Part shown: piece after piece, positions 60,984-64,000 of the stretch | Layout: each line of letters starts with the position of its first letter | How positions within the stretch are numbered: position 1 is the first letter of the stretch | Assembly: GCA_039720395.1 (NCBI GenBank) | Contig: CM077824.1 | Span: 26,179,278 to 26,243,277 of the forward strand | Length of the DNA stretch: 64,000 nucleotides | Source: Liquidambar formosana | Lineage: Eukaryota > Streptophyta > Magnoliopsida > Saxifragales > Altingiaceae | Direction: 5' to 3' | Program-made: the position numbers and the translations under genes | Notes under the pieces: generated by a model | Database searches by the model: none | What the model was told of the DNA's origin: nothing | The model's input: only the letters and a program-made list of their open reading frames with translations

Positions 60984-61006
60984 GATTGGTCATTTAATGA
61001 CCAATC
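60984..61006. repeat. Perfect 11-bp palindrome, copy 2
   Basis: GATTGGTCATT, one base, AATGACCAATC, 165 bp beyond the end of copy 1. Confidence 0.85.
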
Positions 61007-62502
61007 ATTAACTCTTAATTAAGGTAATTAATATTCCAATTAGGGTTCTAATTAATGCCATAATGAAATTAGGGTTTCATCATTAACTCAAAATTAGGGT
61101 TTCATCTTTAACTCTATGCAGCCGTCACTACCAGGGGGCTGCCAGAGCTTGGCTAGGCTGCCATGGCCACCAACGGCTGTGGGAGGCCATGGCCAGCCAA
61201 GGAAGAGGACTACAGGGGTGTGGGACAAGCCCTTGTACACATGAGAAGAGGTGGAAGTGGCTGCCATCATCAAGAACAATTAGGGTTTCCAAAACCCATT
61301 GCTGGAGCCATTGTTGCAGACCTTCAAGGTCACAATAGCTTCTAAAACCTTATCAATTCGACTCCTCCATTGAAACCAGCTTTTGTATCATGTCCCTACA
61401 TGAAATACTAAGCTAATAGAAGAGGTTTGGATGATCAAATCATCACCAATTGTTCTAAACAATTAAAACAACAGTAGGCTGCCCAGAATTTGACAGCACA
61501 CTGTCCATGATCAGAAATTGATTTAAAACCCAGCAAGATGAATGAATTAGGCTACCAAACGAATTTTCCCAGTATCCTACATGTCTTAGGAAACTAATGC
61601 AATTGGTTTCATGCAATTTGGAGTTCCCTAACTCAAGTTCTAATCAAAACTCCATTGATGACTTTTCTGCAGAAAAATTCTGCTATGCTGTTTATGAAAA
61701 ATTTTCAAACTTTTTGAATCTTTTTCCATCAAAACCTTTTTGAAACTTAAAGAAAATCATATACACATGATATATAATGATCCTACAATGATCTTCCATC
61801 ATAAATACAGCAGCTTTAATTAGAATTAATTGCAAGAACCTTAGGGTTCTAAAACCCAGATTCAGCCTCCATGGTGTTCTTCTCCTTCTTCCTTCTGTTC
61901 TAGCATCTTAATCCAATTATGATGCATCTAAATGCTTGGGAACCTTTCCCTACCATGTCTAGAACATAAGCCAAGTGGTGGCAACCATTGCTATGCCTTT
62001 GATCTCCATCAATAACTCAAAGTTGTGGCTATTGCATCATTCCCGAGCAAAACTGTCTTTCCAGACAGCCTGTAGTAAAAAATTCATAACTTTCACTACA
62101 GAACTCGGATTGACGCACCGTTTGTTGGGTTGGAAAGCTTATTCAAAGAGCTTTCTAACCATATATGGCTAGAAAATTTTGGAGAAGAACTCTGAATTCG
62201 GCAGGCAAAACAAGATGACGGTTTTTCATGGCAACCATGAAAACTGTTCATAACAGTTTTATAAAACCTTAGTTTCCTTATTCTTCTTCTCCAAACTCAA
62301 ACCCTATGCAACCTATTGCATCCATGGCTACACTTAACCATCAATTAGAAGAGGAGTAAAAGAGAATTGACCTAGGGTTCCAAACCCTAGGTTCAGCCAT
62401 GGAGGAAAACCAATTATGCAGAAAAATTTTCCAGATTTTTTGAATCATTCAACTACACCATAATTACCAGCCCATATGTACTTTGTATTATGCATAATCA
62501 TG

Positions 62503-62514
62503 GCTCTGATACCA
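62503..62514 (-). other. Primer binding site of the copia element
   Basis: The minus strand reads TGGTATCAGAGC, the standard initiator-Met tRNA site of plant copia elements, one base from the LTR. Confidence 0.92.
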
Positions 62515-62515
62515 T

Positions 62516-64000
62516 TGTTGGGAATCGAACAAGAGGAAAAAATACAAAGTGCGGAATATAAAAATTTTTCCTGCAATTCCCAATCCCATGAATCTAACTA
62601 TGCATAACACAAAATCAAACCCTAACTACAAAGAGGGTTAGAACACTTACAGAATTTTTGTCTTCTCCTTTTTGCTCCAAGCTTTGATTCCGGACAGCGG
62701 TAAATGAGCAGCCCAAGTGTGCTGCCTCCAACGGTATCCACACCTAGCTAGAGCTTCAAGTCCTTTCTTTCTTCTTCCTTGTTGTTGCTAGAGGTGGAGA
62801 AGAGAGAGAGAGAGAAGAGAGCCTCCAAAGGGCTGGACGGCTAGGGTTTATTGTGCAAGCCTATTATGCCATGTCACACATAAGTGTAACTTATATAGGC
62901 AGCCCACTAAAGGGGGCTGGCCATGGGGAAGAAACCCTAATAGGGTTATGTGTAATTACACTTAATTGCACATTAACCCCTATTATTTGTATCAAATACA
63001 AATAGGCCTATAAAGAACTATTCTTTATTCACTAAAACCCTTTCTCTCATAGACTTTAAAGCCCTTCTTGCATGATCAGTGTGTGACCCATTGGGTTCAC
63101 ATCATTAAGTAGTAGGAATAGCACGAGGTGTGCACAATGGAACTCTTTCCATTTAGGGTCTAATTGGAACTCCTTCCAATTCCCTAATTGATTATAACTC
63201 ACTTATATCAATTAGGGCTTCTACTAACCATGAGTAACACCTAGCATATGGCTCATGGTGTGGTCCTTAATGAGGTGAATAGTCATTTACAAAGAACCCT
63301 TCTGTTATAGTTTATAGGTTACAATTGCATCCTTCCTTCAACACAATGTCTCCAATTGAACTAATAGGACATGGAAGTCTGTCAAGTCCCTAGTTCAATT
63401 ACTTTATACTCATTCATAGATATCAACTCATTGATGAACTCATGAAACTCTTTTCATATTCATCCTACCATGGCCATGGATTTAATGAGTTATATTATGA
63501 ATGCTATATGAGACATTCTCTCTCTTTTTCCTGAGAGTGATGGATCCCTTGTTGATCACTCACATGCCTTCATATACATAGCAGTAGGGCCAATGAACAC
63601 CTTTGCAGACCCCTGAATAGGATCTGCACTTAGTGTTATCAAACTTCTAAAGCTACATGCATAAGGCAACTATGGTGTCTCAGGTCTAAGGATTACTTAT
63701 ACCACTATAACAATGAGAAACTGATTGACAGGCAGGATAAAACTCCATTCAGTTTATCTCATATCTTTGGTCACATTCAGTGTACCTATTCTTATAATAG
63801 GCACCCACTTATTGGTTGTAGTGTCTCCACACAAATAGCTTGAGACTAGCTATCCTCCTATAGAGTCAACCTAACAAGTGCTAGTCCTATGGTTCATTAC
63901 TGTCCATCATAGTGAACCTTCAACTAGGAATGCTTAAGGAGTTTAGTACAGAGATATATCTATAGTCTCAAAATTACAACTCTTTGTAATTCCATATTCT
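62516..64000 (-). repeat. 5' LTR of the minus-strand copia element, cut by the window end
   Basis: It is nearly identical to 54483 onward; the last 170 or so bases lie outside the window. Confidence 0.95.

Larger units (their letters stand above)
56156..62502 (-). mobile_element. Non-coding internal region of the copia element
   Basis: The sense 3' third (56156-58060) is the reverse complement of 1-1907, including the decayed RNase H end. The middle (58060-59900) holds three degenerate repeats around ACCTCACATGTTAGTTTCTTGG near 59210, 59309 and 59397. The sense 5' third (59900-62500) is AT-rich, with many CCCTAA words and two long palindromes. No gene is supported; the small open frames here are not conserved coding sequence. 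Confidence 0.75.
54483..64000 (-). mobile_element. Copia element on the minus strand, recent and non-coding
   Basis: 3' LTR 54483-56141, PPT 56142-56155, internal region to 62502, PBS 62503-62514, and 5' LTR from 62516 to beyond the window. I count about five differences between the LTRs over 1,485 bp. The 6.4-kb interior has no frame longer than about 80 codons. Its 3' part matches 1-1907, so the family has spread while defective. Confidence 0.92.

Overview
The window is plant nuclear DNA made almost entirely of nested LTR retrotransposons. I see no ordinary host gene, rRNA, tRNA or CRISPR. Evidence for a plant: Ty3/gypsy elements of the Tat clade (dual RNase H, PBS of tRNA-Arg type), Ty1/copia elements with an initiator-Met PBS, plant mobile domain (PMD) and DUF7745-like genes, and plant-type introns. 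I cannot name the species; an angiosperm is safe.

Layout. 1-3202 and 25432-25793 are the 3' part of a copia element on the + strand (Angela-like by its end and PPT). Its 3' LTR is split by a complete Tat element, e1 (3203-25426, sense = minus, TSD CAATG). The 5' LTR of e1 holds a solo copia LTR (23192-24883, TSD GTTGG). A 324-bp stretch of possible host DNA (25794-26117) follows. Next come a Tat LTR with the 3' end of an internal region (e2b, 26118-30625) and a second element of that family (e2, 30626-46494, sense = minus). The antisense PMD gene of e2 is split by a solo Tat LTR (37792-40578, TSD ATACC). e2 is cut at 46495 by a third Tat element on the + strand (e3, 46495-54482), which keeps gag but no pro-pol. 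e3 is cut by a copia element on the minus strand (54483 to beyond 64000) whose internal region is non-coding.

Genes. The sense frame of e1 reads gag, protease, a short linker, a predicted 179-nt intron, RT, RNase H, a second RNase H, then integrase. It is broken by stops and frameshifts. Antisense to this, between pol and the 3' LTR, lie two more genes: a seven-exon PMD gene with every exon a multiple of three, and a single-exon DUF7745-like gene. e2 carries the same pair with nearly the same exon lengths. Each antisense gene has its own TATA-like box.

Most notable. A GC-rich palindromic module lies upstream of all three promoters of e1 and of e2 (LTR, PMD gene, DUF7745 gene). The core differs between families, and the change in one arm is mirrored in the other. 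Between the polypurine tract and the PMD promoter (or, in e3, in the 3' non-coding part) each family carries a different satellite-like array. These arrays share no obvious sequence but all are built from short hairpins, several with compensating arms. Together this suggests a self-recognition or anti-silencing system encoded antisense inside Tat elements; that function is inference.
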